A stretch of 53,570 nucleotides of DNA from Bacillota bacterium. Its GTDB lineage: Bacteria; Bacillota; Clostridia; Lachnospirales; Lachnospiraceae. Shown in pieces: positions 7,100 through 15,420 of the stretch. The translations under genes were made by a program, and so were the position numbers. The stretch is from NCBI GenBank assembly GCA_023457255.1, contig JAEWMB010000046.1, positions 1-53,570 of the forward strand, in the 5' to 3' direction. A model generated the notes under the pieces. That model was not told the DNA's origin. It was given only the letters and a program-made list of their open reading frames with translations, and made no database searches. Positions within the stretch are counted from its first letter, which is position 1. Every line of letters begins with the position of its first letter.

Positions 7100-9865
7100 T
7101 TATTTTGCAGCTTTTATATAGGAGATAGCCGGGATGGTGAATATACTGCTCATTTCAACTTCATCTCCTTCATACTTAATCTTCAATTCCTGCTTCTCAC
7201 TAAGATAATCCTTAAGCTCTGATGCATCTAAAGAAACGTCTCCTCCTAAATTGCTATCCTCAGCATTCACTTTTCGGTATCTTCCATCCTGTAATAAATC
7301 AGACCGGAATACTAAATCATACTGACTGGTAGTTCTATTGTAAAAGTAGATTTTCTTTGCCATTAGATTATAATTTGCATTTTGACCCGGACTGATTTGA
7401 AAAATATCCGCCAACACTAACTTTATAATCTCCTCTTCTCTTGGAAGCTGATATTCTAATTCAATGCTGTTGGTATACACATAACGAAGAACACTGTCAT
7501 AATAATTGTTCCCATTGGTCTTTAGATAGCAATCAAGGTTTGGCACTAACGTTTCATTTCCTGATGTTGTATTTACCTCCAATGGAACCACTATCATAGA
7601 AATCCCATAGCTTATTCGATTTTTAGAAAGAGAGGAAAATGGATGTTCCTTAGGCAAACTCTCTGCAAAGCCGATGAGATACGCCCCCTCCTTTGCATAA
7701 AGTCCATCTTCAACAACCATGCTAAGTGCGTTATTTTTTCTTAATCTCTCAGGAGATAATTTCATTTCCTGATTACCAAGCTCTAAACTAATCTCACCGC
7801 TATGATATAAAATACTATCCACGTTACTATTATACTCCTGGATACTATCCTCAAGCAAAGCGCTCTCTCCGCTCTCCAGCTCACCAAGCAGAGCGAATCG
7901 ACCGTTATAATAGACATATGCTTCGTCAAAACTCTCCGTGGAAGCATTTGATATGCTTCCACTCATAGAATTTTCTGTAATTAAAACCCGACCAGTTATT
8001 TCATTCTTAAATTCTCTGGAGTATCCGACAGAAAAATACTGCGAAGTAAACGCTGGTATACGTTCAAACATCAAGATGTAATCCTCCTCCGTCTTTAACA
8101 CGGAGGTTGTTACATCATCGCTATAAGGCAAAGCTTCTGATTTTTCTTTATCAATCACTTCGTAAAAGGCCGGATATTGATACTTTCCTGAAATGACTTG
8201 GCTTGCATTCCCGAGACTTAATTCTGTCTTTTGATTCGAAGATAAATAAACATTGATATTCGATTCACCCTCAAGCATTTTTGTATTCGGATCATAGGTT
8301 TCTATATTAAAATAAGAAATATACGGCTCCGTAATTCTTGTATTTGTTCCCATTACATATACAATGCAAGAAAAAACAATCGAAAGACCAGGGACTATCA
8401 CCCATACAAGGATATTTTTCTTCCTTTTATGAAGAATAAAATAAAGGAGCGGCCCAATAATAACAATATAGCTTCCCAACAGAATACTATACGGAAATAC
8501 TTTCGGTACCTCGATACGATCCAAGGTCTCTAAAATTGCTTGAACTCTATAATTATCAAAGTTGGAATACTGTTCCGCTTCCATCTTATTCTTTACAATA
8601 GTTGGAATGTCCTCATGTACCTGTGCAACCACAGAAAGATAAAAGGTATTTAAAAGTTCTCCGCTTACTCCTTCATTCATCATAAGCGCTGCCTCCGTCA
8701 AACCTTCCATACCGAGCGGAAAATGAAATAACAAGACGTTGCCATCTCCATAGGGGACCTTCTCATAAATAGTCAGATCTTTGGATTCCTTCTTCTTTAC
8801 TGCATTTGTCGCTGAAAACACAGTAACAGGTTTTTCTAGTACAGTATACTTTAAATCACTGATTAGCTTGGTTCCTAATATTGGTTTACCAACATATAAG
8901 ATGCATTCTTTTTGAGAGTTCTCATTTCTAACATCCTCTTTATATCTTAAATTTGAAGCTCTGGACGTTTCATATCCCTTCACCTTTAATAAGAGATCTG
9001 AAAATTCAGAAGGCTCTTTCATAGCTATCTTTGCCTGTTGTACGGAAGTATCGGAAGCTTTATCTTCCAGGCTTACTATGTTTTGATTGCTAAGCCATTC
9101 TACTGCTGAGGTCCCTTCCTCATAGTAAGCTTCACTTCCAAGAACCAGCGTACCACCACGTTTCACAAATCCTAGTATTGCTTGCTGCTGCTCTTTTGTT
9201 AAACTAGAAATTGTAAAGTTATCAACCACTAACACATCTATTATATCAAGCCCAAGATAGTCACTTGGGAAGTTACTTTTATCCAAGGAAACACACTTAT
9301 TCCCAAAATACTCAAAATACGACAGCGGAGCCGACATCTCACTTAAAATTCCTACGTAATAATAGGCTCCCAGGTTAACGACATTAAGAGGAATGACATT
9401 TTCTACAATTGTATCCTTACCAGAAGATATAACCTCAAATTTCATACCTTTGCTAGCTCTGTTAATCGGAATATTTAATGTTATAACGTTCTTTTCCAAT
9501 CCTAGAATTGTTGCTGATGCAGCATAGCGGATATTATCTTGTTCTTCATTCATTAAAGTGACAGACACTTCACCGGTAAAACTCTCCCCCTTATTATAAA
9601 TTTTTGCAGTCACCTGCAGGGTTCTTCCATACCTGGCTTGTTGTTCCAACCCGTATTGTAACGTCACTACAATTCGGTCATTCACTAAAATTATCGGATT
9701 ATCACTTTGATTGGTATTTCCTATCTTGGTTTGCGGAGCTCTTGCAGCCACTGCATTTTCTTCACAATACAACAGCATGACAGCAGACAATGAAATCATT
9801 GCAAACAGTATCATTGTCCGCAAAAATACTGCTTGCAATAAACAATGTACACGTAAATGTTTCAT
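7100..9865 (-). CDS. large membrane-anchored extracytoplasmic protein of an ABC export unit (GldG/DUF4350-like)
   Basis: 921 residues. A signal or anchor segment (~14-36) is followed by a beta-rich region (~50-140) with a CARDB-like look. Next comes an alpha/beta region (~165-260) with LDIIDVLVVDNF and a QQQAILGFVKRGGTLVLGS stretch, typical of GATase-like domains found in GldG-type ABC accessory proteins. Two transmembrane helices (~475-525) precede an extracytoplasmic C-terminal half of about 390 residues that I do not recognise. It lies 17 nt downstream of the histidine kinase and ~125 nt upstream of the ATPase, so it is likely a dedicated partner of the exporter. Function unknown. Confidence 0.65.
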   Translation of the reverse strand: MKHLRVHCLLQAVFLRTMILFAMISLSAVMLLYCEENAVAARAPQTKIGNTNQSDNPIILVNDRIVVTLQYGLEQQARYGRTLQVTAKIYNKGESFTGEVSVTLMNEEQDNIRYAASATILGLEKNVITLNIPINRASKGMKFEVISSGKDTIVENVIPLNVVNLGAYYYVGILSEMSAPLSYFEYFGNKCVSLDKSNFPSDYLGLDIIDVLVVDNFTISSLTKEQQQAILGFVKRGGTLVLGSEAYYEEGTSAVEWLSNQNIVSLEDKASDTSVQQAKIAMKEPSEFSDLLLKVKGYETSRASNLRYKEDVRNENSQKECILYVGKPILGTKLISDLKYTVLEKPVTVFSATNAVKKKESKDLTIYEKVPYGDGNVLLFHFPLGMEGLTEAALMMNEGVSGELLNTFYLSVVAQVHEDIPTIVKNKMEAEQYSNFDNYRVQAILETLDRIEVPKVFPYSILLGSYIVIIGPLLYFILHKRKKNILVWVIVPGLSIVFSCIVYVMGTNTRITEPYISYFNIETYDPNTKMLEGESNINVYLSSNQKTELSLGNASQVISGKYQYPAFYEVIDKEKSEALPYSDDVTTSVLKTEEDYILMFERIPAFTSQYFSVGYSREFKNEITGRVLITENSMSGSISNASTESFDEAYVYYNGRFALLGELESGESALLEDSIQEYNSNVDSILYHSGEISLELGNQEMKLSPERLRKNNALSMVVEDGLYAKEGAYLIGFAESLPKEHPFSSLSKNRISYGISMIVVPLEVNTTSGNETLVPNLDCYLKTNGNNYYDSVLRYVYTNSIELEYQLPREEEIIKLVLADIFQISPGQNANYNLMAKKIYFYNRTTSQYDLVFRSDLLQDGRYRKVNAEDSNLGGDVSLDASELKDYLSEKQELKIKYEGDEVEMSSIFTIPAISYIKAAK

Positions 9866-9882
9866 AGAGCTCCTCCTTTCTT

Positions 9883-11112
9883 TTATAAGGCAATTGGCAG
9901 TACCACTTCAAAAACCGTTCCATCTAATCCACTTCGTGCGGTCACCTGGCCACCGTGCATCTCAAAAATATTTCTAGCAATCGCAAGACCAAGTCCCGTA
10001 CCGCCGTGCTCTTCATTTCTGGAATATTCGACCCGATAGAATTTTTCAAAAATATGTGCAATATCTTTCTTGGGTATAACCTCACCAAAATTCGTAATTG
10101 TTACGATTACTTCTCTATCCTTTATCTCTAAACGCAGATTTATATTTTTTCCATCTGCACCGTATTTGATTGCATTTCCTATTAAATTTGCAAATCCTCT
10201 AGCCAAATAATCTCCGTCTGCAGCTACAATCGCAGATGCCACCGCCGAATCAAAGCTATATTCTAAGCCATTTTCTTTAAAGCTAGGATAAAATTCATCC
10301 ACTAATTGATAAAGCATCTTTACAATATCAACCTCTTCTTTATTTATTTTCACTTCACCAAATTCGAATTTGGTATAGGAGAATAAATCTTCAATTAGCT
10401 TTTCCAGGCGAATTGACTTATTGTAGGCAATGCCTATATATTTCTCCTTCATTTCCACAGGAAGGTCTTTCTTGGATACCAAATCCAAATAACCTATGAT
10501 GGAAGTCAGTGGTGTACGCAAATCATGAGCAACATTAGTAATTAACTCATTCTTCTTATTTTCCGTAGTACGCTCTTCTTCTATAATCGCTTTAATTTCT
10601 ACTGCCATGCGATTTAAATTCTGAGCGATTCTTGTAAATTCATCATCATTTCGAAGCGGTATCCTCACATCAAAATTACCTGTGGATAATTCAGCAATAC
10701 CACTCGATATTTCCTTTAGATAAGAACTCATCTTCTTAGTAAAAATCAAAAAGTAAGTGATAAAAGATAGAAACCCTATGAATATGGCAATTACATAAAT
10801 GATCAGGTCAAACTTCTGATTACTTTGACTCTTTCTCGTTGGTTTGATGTCTGCCTGTGAGTTTTTCGAGTTTATAGAATCTCGGTAAATGTCTTCATTG
10901 ACCGAGTTATTGATACTATTTGAGATTGAGTTCTTATAGTTTGAATTCGCTGTCTCGACTGCCTGGCTCACTTCTTGATTTGATTGCAAGGCATAAGAGA
11001 TGAAACTAACAACTCCAAGAAAAAACAGTACGGTAATTAAGGCTAAGATAGCACTTACGATACTGTACCATAAGTTCCGATAGCGAAAACTATGAATAAA
11101 TTTATCTTCCAT
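9883..11112 (-). CDS. sensor histidine kinase
   Basis: 409-residue membrane kinase. TM1 is ~14-41, a short Asn/Ser-rich extracytoplasmic loop is ~42-100, and TM2 is ~102-125. A HAMP segment follows (~126-180), then the HisKA box VAHDLRTPLTSIIGYL with phospho-acceptor H196, and a HATPase_c domain with N, G1 (GTGLGLAI) and G2 features to the end. The HDLRTP box resembles VanS/CssS-type kinases. The ATG at 11112 follows GGAGG. It is paired with the OmpR-type regulator starting 94 nt upstream and followed by a surface protein and ABC exporter that it may control. The stimulus is unknown; the short sensor loop fits a membrane-located or partner-borne signal. Confidence 0.92.
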   Translation of the reverse strand: MEDKFIHSFRYRNLWYSIVSAILALITVLFFLGVVSFISYALQSNQEVSQAVETANSNYKNSISNSINNSVNEDIYRDSINSKNSQADIKPTRKSQSNQKFDLIIYVIAIFIGFLSFITYFLIFTKKMSSYLKEISSGIAELSTGNFDVRIPLRNDDEFTRIAQNLNRMAVEIKAIIEEERTTENKKNELITNVAHDLRTPLTSIIGYLDLVSKKDLPVEMKEKYIGIAYNKSIRLEKLIEDLFSYTKFEFGEVKINKEEVDIVKMLYQLVDEFYPSFKENGLEYSFDSAVASAIVAADGDYLARGFANLIGNAIKYGADGKNINLRLEIKDREVIVTITNFGEVIPKKDIAHIFEKFYRVEYSRNEEHGGTGLGLAIARNIFEMHGGQVTARSGLDGTVFEVVLPIAL

Positions 11113-11206
11113 CGCGGTCCTCCATACTTGGATGAAAAAACTTCACAACCTCCCAATTTTGTCTATGATCATTATATACAAAAAAATATGGTCAATGAAA
11201 CCTGAC

Positions 11207-11911
11207 TTACTTCTCTATCTTATATCCGACACCCCAGACAGTCTTAATGATCTCCGCATTTCTTGAGTCCATTTCGATTTTCTCCCGGAGCCTTCGAATA
11301 TGTACCATAACCGTATTATTCGCTTCATACATCTTCTCGTTCCAGACACGCTCGAATATTTCATCGGTACTAAATACTCTGCCGGCATTGGAGGCAAGCA
11401 AATATAAAATATCAAACTCAATTGGCGTTAGTCTTACTTCTTTCCCATATGCCATAACAACATGGGTTTCTTTATTGATCTGCAAATGAGTCACTGTGAT
11501 TTCTTTTTCATTTTTATCCTCATAGGTATTAGGATTAAATTTTGTAAACCGCCTTAACTGCGACTTCACACGTGCCATTAATTCCAGTGGGTTAAATGGC
11601 TTAATCACATAATCATCTGCTCCGGTGCTAAGACCGATAATTTTATCGATATCCGCTGACTTGGCACTTAGCATAATAATTGGTACAGTACTGGTTTCCC
11701 TGATCTTTTTGCACATGCTCAGTCCATCAATTCCCGGCATCATGATATCCAGAATGACAAGTTTAATGTTCTCTTTTTGGAGGATGTCGAACCCTTCCAT
11801 GGCATTGTATGCTTTAAACACCTGATATCCGTCACTTACCAAATGGATTTCAACCAATTCTGCTATCTCTTTATCATCATCGATTACTAAAATATTTATC
11901 TCCTCTGCCAT
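11207..11911 (-). CDS. OmpR/PhoB-family response regulator
   Basis: 234 residues: receiver domain 1-120 with acidic pocket D11-D12, phospho-acceptor D55 (VILDIMMPG), T/S and K (VIKPF). A winged-helix DNA-binding domain occupies ~140-234, with LTPIEFDILYLLASN and the recognition helix in NNTVMVHIRRLREKIE. It resembles the VanR/YycF group. The ATG follows GGGAGG at a slightly long distance. It is the first gene of the unit regulator-kinase-surface protein-ATPase-permease and probably autoregulates that unit. A TATGAT -10 candidate lies ~40 nt upstream, but I find no good -35. Confidence 0.93.
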   Translation of the reverse strand: MAEEINILVIDDDKEIAELVEIHLVSDGYQVFKAYNAMEGFDILQKENIKLVILDIMMPGIDGLSMCKKIRETSTVPIIMLSAKSADIDKIIGLSTGADDYVIKPFNPLELMARVKSQLRRFTKFNPNTYEDKNEKEITVTHLQINKETHVVMAYGKEVRLTPIEFDILYLLASNAGRVFSTDEIFERVWNEKMYEANNTVMVHIRRLREKIEMDSRNAEIIKTVWGVGYKIEK

Positions 11912-12018
11912 TTCTGAATAACCTCCCTTGCTAGTCCTATCTTATCATACCATAGTCCCAAAATCTTTACTTTTTTCTTACAAAACCCTAGTATTTCTTA
12001 TACTGTTTTCAAGATAAA

Positions 12019-12135
12019 GAGTCGGCTTACGGACTCTTGCGCTGCCACGCAGTTGCCTTCCGGCAACCTCTGCCTTATGCGCGGCATGTGTATCCTGCGG
12101 AGCATTTTCCCGTATAGGACGAATTTTCCTATACG
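12019..12135. repeat. G+C-rich multi-hairpin intergenic repeat-like element
   Basis: Three perfect inverted repeats in ~120 bp: GAGTC/GACTC (12019-12036), GTTGCC/GGCAAC with a 4-nt loop (12052-12067), and CGTATAGGA/TCCTATACG (12111-12135). It is richer in G+C than its flanks and lies between rnpB and the two-component genes. From memory, conceptual translations of this sort of sequence recur among short spurious Lachnospiraceae ORFs, which suggests a dispersed repeat. This has not been checked. Confidence 0.5.
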
Positions 12136-12136
12136 A

Positions 12137-12187
12137 GAAAAAAGACTGCTCCCAAGTTCTGCATATCTGCCGAACCGGAACCAGTCC
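12137..12187 (-). terminator. terminator of rnpB
   Basis: On the minus strand GACTG (12182-12186) pairs with CAGTC (12144-12148) around an imperfect upper stem. A run of six T follows immediately (12138-12143). It is 53 nt beyond the closing helix of RNase P RNA. Confidence 0.65.
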
Positions 12188-12239
12188 CATAATCATGACA
12201 AGCCAGAAGCTTACTGGCTCATCTGAAGTTTCATAGAGA

Positions 12240-12614
12240 TTGAGTAGTACTATAAGCCGGGTTCTGTATTTGATGATCATCTATCTTGACCGTATGTTAC
12301 CATACAGCTCCTTTGCCCGTTGCCGGACAAAACGCGACCTACCTAAGAGCACGACGGGCCGCCGTATCGCTCTCATACCCTAAAGTATTTGTTTGGTCTT
12401 GCTTCGAGTGGGGTTTACACTGCCTTCTCTGTTACCAGAGAAGCGGTGGTCTCTTACACCGCCATTCCACCCTTACCTAATCAAATATTAGGCGGTTTAT
12501 TTTCTGTTGCACTGGCCTTAGAGTCGCCTCCACCGGACGTTATCCGGCACTCTGCCCTATGAAGCCCGGACTTTCCTCACCGATAAAATCGGCGCGATCA
12601 TCTGTACTACTCAA
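12240..12614 (-). ncRNA. rnpB: RNase P RNA, bacterial type A-like
   Basis: Catalytic RNA that matures tRNA 5' ends. On the minus strand the 5' part carries the conserved GAGGAAAGTCCGGGC block and the 3' part carries ACAGAACCCGGCTTAT. The termini form a perfect 11-bp P1 helix (12604-12614 with 12240-12250). Length is about 375 nt. A promoter sits directly upstream (12622-12650) and a terminator downstream (12137-12187), so it is an independent transcription unit. Mature ends are taken from the helix. Confidence 0.95.
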
Positions 12615-12621
12615 CTTTAGT

Positions 12622-12650
12622 ATGCTAACATGAATTATTTCATTTGTAAA
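12622..12650 (-). promoter_or_regulatory. promoter of rnpB
   Basis: Minus-strand TTTACA (12645-12650), 17-nt spacer, TAGCAT (12622-12627). The expected start falls at the 5' end of the P1 helix, which agrees with the RNA boundaries. Confidence 0.7.
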
Positions 12651-12748
12651 GAAGTTTATCCTTCCAGTTACAAAGAATAAACAATAGTAGGAAAACATAA
12701 TAATTACTGGTAATATAACAAGTGTTTCATAAAAGCAGAATTAAGGAA

Positions 12749-14410
12749 TCAAACTTTAAAACAGCTTCCGCCAATAAACTCCCGAATAATAGAATTCTTC
12801 GGAATATCTTCTGAGCTGACCCCAAGAAAATAGTCTAAGAATTTTAATAAGCGTTTTGCTTCCAAGTATTCTTTACAATCTTTGTCAATTCCAAACAAAA
12901 TTGGCTCTGCATATTGCTTTAAAACAGATAATTCATATATTAGAGCAGAATTAAACATACAATCTGCTTCTTCTTGGAACGGGAAGATATTTTCTTCTTC
13001 TCCCCTGCGTACCGATGGCCACATTGCTATCGTCTCACGGGCATTAGTTCCCCTCGTTCTGGCATCCCTTACCATGCGGCGGATTAATCTTCCGTCGGTT
13101 GTCGGGATACGGTTATGTTCATCAATATTAAGCTGGGTTAAAGCACTGATATAGATTTTGTATTTACTCTCTTTCGGCAGAGAATGGGATAATTCATCAT
13201 TCAAACCATGGATCCCTTCAATAACAAGGATATCCTCCGACCCCAACTTCTTATAATTTCCTTTATATTCCCGCTTACCGGATTTAAAATTAAAGTTTGG
13301 CAGCTCTACCGCTTCTCCCTTCAGTAATGCCGCCATATCCTTGTTAAACTGTTCGATATCAATAGCATGAATCGATTCAAAATTAAAGTTACCAAATTCA
13401 TCTTTAGGCGTATTTTCCCGGTTTACAAAATAATCATCGACAGCAATCGGATGCGGCTTATATCCAAGAGTACGTAACTGAATTGACAAACGGTGAGAGA
13501 AAGTAGTCTTACCGGAGGAAGAAGGTCCTGCAATCATAATAAATTTCTTACTTCCCGCACTCTTAATTTTTTCTGCTATCTCGGCTATTCTCTTCTCCTG
13601 CAGCGCCTCCTGAATCAGGATGATGTCGTTCATATTTCCTTTCGTTATCTCCTCATTTAAGGAGCCCACCGTAGATATCTCCATAGTTCTTCCCCACTGA
13701 TTGGCTTGCTGAAGAGTTTCAAACAGGCGTTTTCTAGGTTTAAACCCGGGAACCTGTTCTGGCTCCTCTTTGGTTGGCAGCATTATGATAAATCCATCCT
13801 CGTATGGAAATAGATCAAAATACTTTAAAATCCCGGTGCTTGCAGGCATATAGCCATAATAGTAATCCTCAAATCCATCTAAATTATAAAGGTTTGTGCT
13901 GGAAACACGGCGATAGCGAAACAGCCTTTCCTTATCATACATCTGGTATTTATGGAATAACTCCGCCGCATCCGCAGTAGCTATGGAACGTTTCATAAAT
14001 GGTATGTCACGTTTTATTATAGCTTTCATCTCTTCCTTAACCTGATCCATTAACACAGCATCTACCTTAACTTTTCCATCCAATTCACAGTACAGACCGG
14101 AACCTATCGAATGCTCCACTCTTACCTTATCAATATTCTCATGGCCTAACACACGATAGATAGCTCGTATCATCACAAAGATAAGCCCTCTGGCATAAGT
14201 CTTACGGCCGGCATCTTCCGATATTGTAACAAATTCTATCGTGCAATCCTGCTTTAATGTTTTAAACAGTTCGCGCAGCCTTCCGTTCATTAAAACAAGT
14301 ATAATCTCATGCTTAAACTGAGACTGATATTCCTTGCTGATTTCTAAATAAGTCGTTCCCTGTTTGTATTCTTTTACCACGCCATCAATCGTTACTTTAA
14401 ACATTCCCAT
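12749..14410 (-). CDS. TGS-domain uridine kinase-like nucleoside kinase
   Basis: 553 residues. The N-terminus (~1-65) is a TGS domain and ~70-200 resembles the second additional domain of threonyl-tRNA synthetase. From ~285 onward is a uridine kinase/phosphoribulokinase-type P-loop kinase, with Walker A GPSSSGKTT (295-303), a VDDYFVNRE segment and VIEGIHGLN. Likely phosphorylates a nucleoside such as uridine; the synthetase-like front may bind RNA or small ligands (inference). The fusion is common in clostridia. The ATG at 14410 follows GAGGTAAT. It lies downstream of trmK across a gap holding a two-hairpin element, and upstream of rnpB. Confidence 0.88.
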   Translation of the reverse strand: MGMFKVTIDGVVKEYKQGTTYLEISKEYQSQFKHEIILVLMNGRLRELFKTLKQDCTIEFVTISEDAGRKTYARGLIFVMIRAIYRVLGHENIDKVRVEHSIGSGLYCELDGKVKVDAVLMDQVKEEMKAIIKRDIPFMKRSIATADAAELFHKYQMYDKERLFRYRRVSSTNLYNLDGFEDYYYGYMPASTGILKYFDLFPYEDGFIIMLPTKEEPEQVPGFKPRKRLFETLQQANQWGRTMEISTVGSLNEEITKGNMNDIILIQEALQEKRIAEIAEKIKSAGSKKFIMIAGPSSSGKTTFSHRLSIQLRTLGYKPHPIAVDDYFVNRENTPKDEFGNFNFESIHAIDIEQFNKDMAALLKGEAVELPNFNFKSGKREYKGNYKKLGSEDILVIEGIHGLNDELSHSLPKESKYKIYISALTQLNIDEHNRIPTTDGRLIRRMVRDARTRGTNARETIAMWPSVRRGEEENIFPFQEEADCMFNSALIYELSVLKQYAEPILFGIDKDCKEYLEAKRLLKFLDYFLGVSSEDIPKNSIIREFIGGSCFKV

Positions 14411-14471
14411 ATACTTATTACCTCATTTCTTCGCTACACCTTATCTTGCCTAAAAGACAAAGCGCATCATC

Positions 14472-14527
14472 AAGTTTGTGGTTACATCACAGATACGGAC
14501 TTACCGGGTGAAAATTATCTTTCACCC
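14472..14527. repeat. dispersed two-hairpin element, copy A
   Basis: Arm AAGTTTGTG (14472-14480) pairs, with G-U pairs in the plus sense, to ACGGACTT (14495-14502). Three bases later comes a perfect 8-bp hairpin GGGTGAAA/TTTCACCC (14506-14527). It aligns over its whole length with copy B (48028-48084), including the loop word TCACAG and the segment TTATCTTTCAC. Located between trmK and the nucleoside kinase, ending ~60 nt before the kinase ATG. Confidence 0.55.
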
Positions 14528-14592
14528 AACTCCCTTCTGCGTGCGTACAAATAAGAGGGTGCGAACTTACTTCTTCCGATTTCTTGTTCCCT

Positions 14593-15387
14593 CTAAGGTT
14601 TGTAGTATTGCAATGCATCCTCTAAAATTTTTATTTCCTTTATCAGCTCTGTATATCTTTCTCGGCTCTTTAGAGTACTGTTGTGTTCTAAATCCTGCTT
14701 TATCTGGTAAGCTTTCGCCCTTTCTTTCTCAAGAAACTGCAGTAAAACAGGATGTTTTTTCTCTAAAAGATATCTCCCATACCTATTATATAACCTCTTG
14801 GTATCCTTCGTGACAGCTTCCTTCTCTTCACAGAAACTGCCCAGGTCTTCACGGGACAATGCAGCACCACAGCCCCATAAAGGCTGGGGCAATGCAGCAC
14901 AGCCCCATAAAGGCTGGGGCTGTGCATGAAGTACCGTATAATACTTACCTTCGTCAATACACATATCCTCTTTGGTAATTTCGAAGTTCAGATTATGTAG
15001 ATACTCTCGTACCCTCCAGATTTCTGACTGTGGCTGTAAGATAAGTTCCTTTGCCGCCTTGACACACTCGCTGCCTTCTTCTAATATTCTAATCATAAGG
15101 GCACCACCCATGCCGGCGATGACAATAGAATCTGCCTCCTTTGGCTCTAACTTGTGTAATCCATCGGATAATCTTGTCGATATCAAACTTTCGAACCCAT
15201 AGCTAACGATGTTTTCCTGTGCCCGAAGTAACGGGCCTTCGTTCACATCAAGTGCTATTGTCCCCGGTGCAACCTTTCCTTCTACAAGATATATGGAAAT
15301 GTAGGCATGATCACAGCCTACATCTGCAACCACATTTCCTTTGGTGACACAATCCGCCACCATACGCAATCGTTTTGATAAGTTCAT
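14593..15387 (-). CDS. trmK: tRNA (adenine22-N1)-methyltransferase TrmK
   Basis: SAM-dependent enzyme that methylates N1 of A22 in certain tRNAs (YqfN/TrmK family). Seen: start MNLSKRL, SAM motif ADVGCDHAYISIYLV (21-35), ALDVNEGPL, and VIAGMGG (89-95). Length is 264 against about 230-240 for the family. The extra length includes a duplicated QPLWGC insertion (about 156-178) encoded by a DNA tandem repeat. The C-terminus is a coiled-coil-like helix rich in Lys/Glu. Directly follows rpoD with a 33-nt gap, as in many Firmicutes. Start ATG at 15387 has AAGGAAA upstream. Confidence 0.92.
   Translation of the reverse strand: MNLSKRLRMVADCVTKGNVVADVGCDHAYISIYLVEGKVAPGTIALDVNEGPLLRAQENIVSYGFESLISTRLSDGLHKLEPKEADSIVIAGMGGALMIRILEEGSECVKAAKELILQPQSEIWRVREYLHNLNFEITKEDMCIDEGKYYTVLHAQPQPLWGCAALPQPLWGCGAALSREDLGSFCEEKEAVTKDTKRLYNRYGRYLLEKKHPVLLQFLEKERAKAYQIKQDLEHNSTLKSRERYTELIKEIKILEDALQYYKP
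14857..14919. repeat. in-frame tandem repeat inside trmK (33 + 30 bp)
   Basis: Two copies (14857-14889 and 14890-14919), identical except for a 3-bp difference. Each contains the self-complementary pair CAGCCCC/GGCTGGGG. They encode two PQPLWGC(A/G)A units in TrmK. Confidence 0.9.
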
Positions 15388-15420
15388 GTAAAACTAATTT
15401 CCTTCCTCTATTTCCTGCCT

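Noticed and set aside
11978..12280. 100-codon minus-strand ORF between rnpB and the response regulator
   Set aside because: It overlaps the rnpB end and terminator and the repeat-like hairpins, with no ribosome-binding site.
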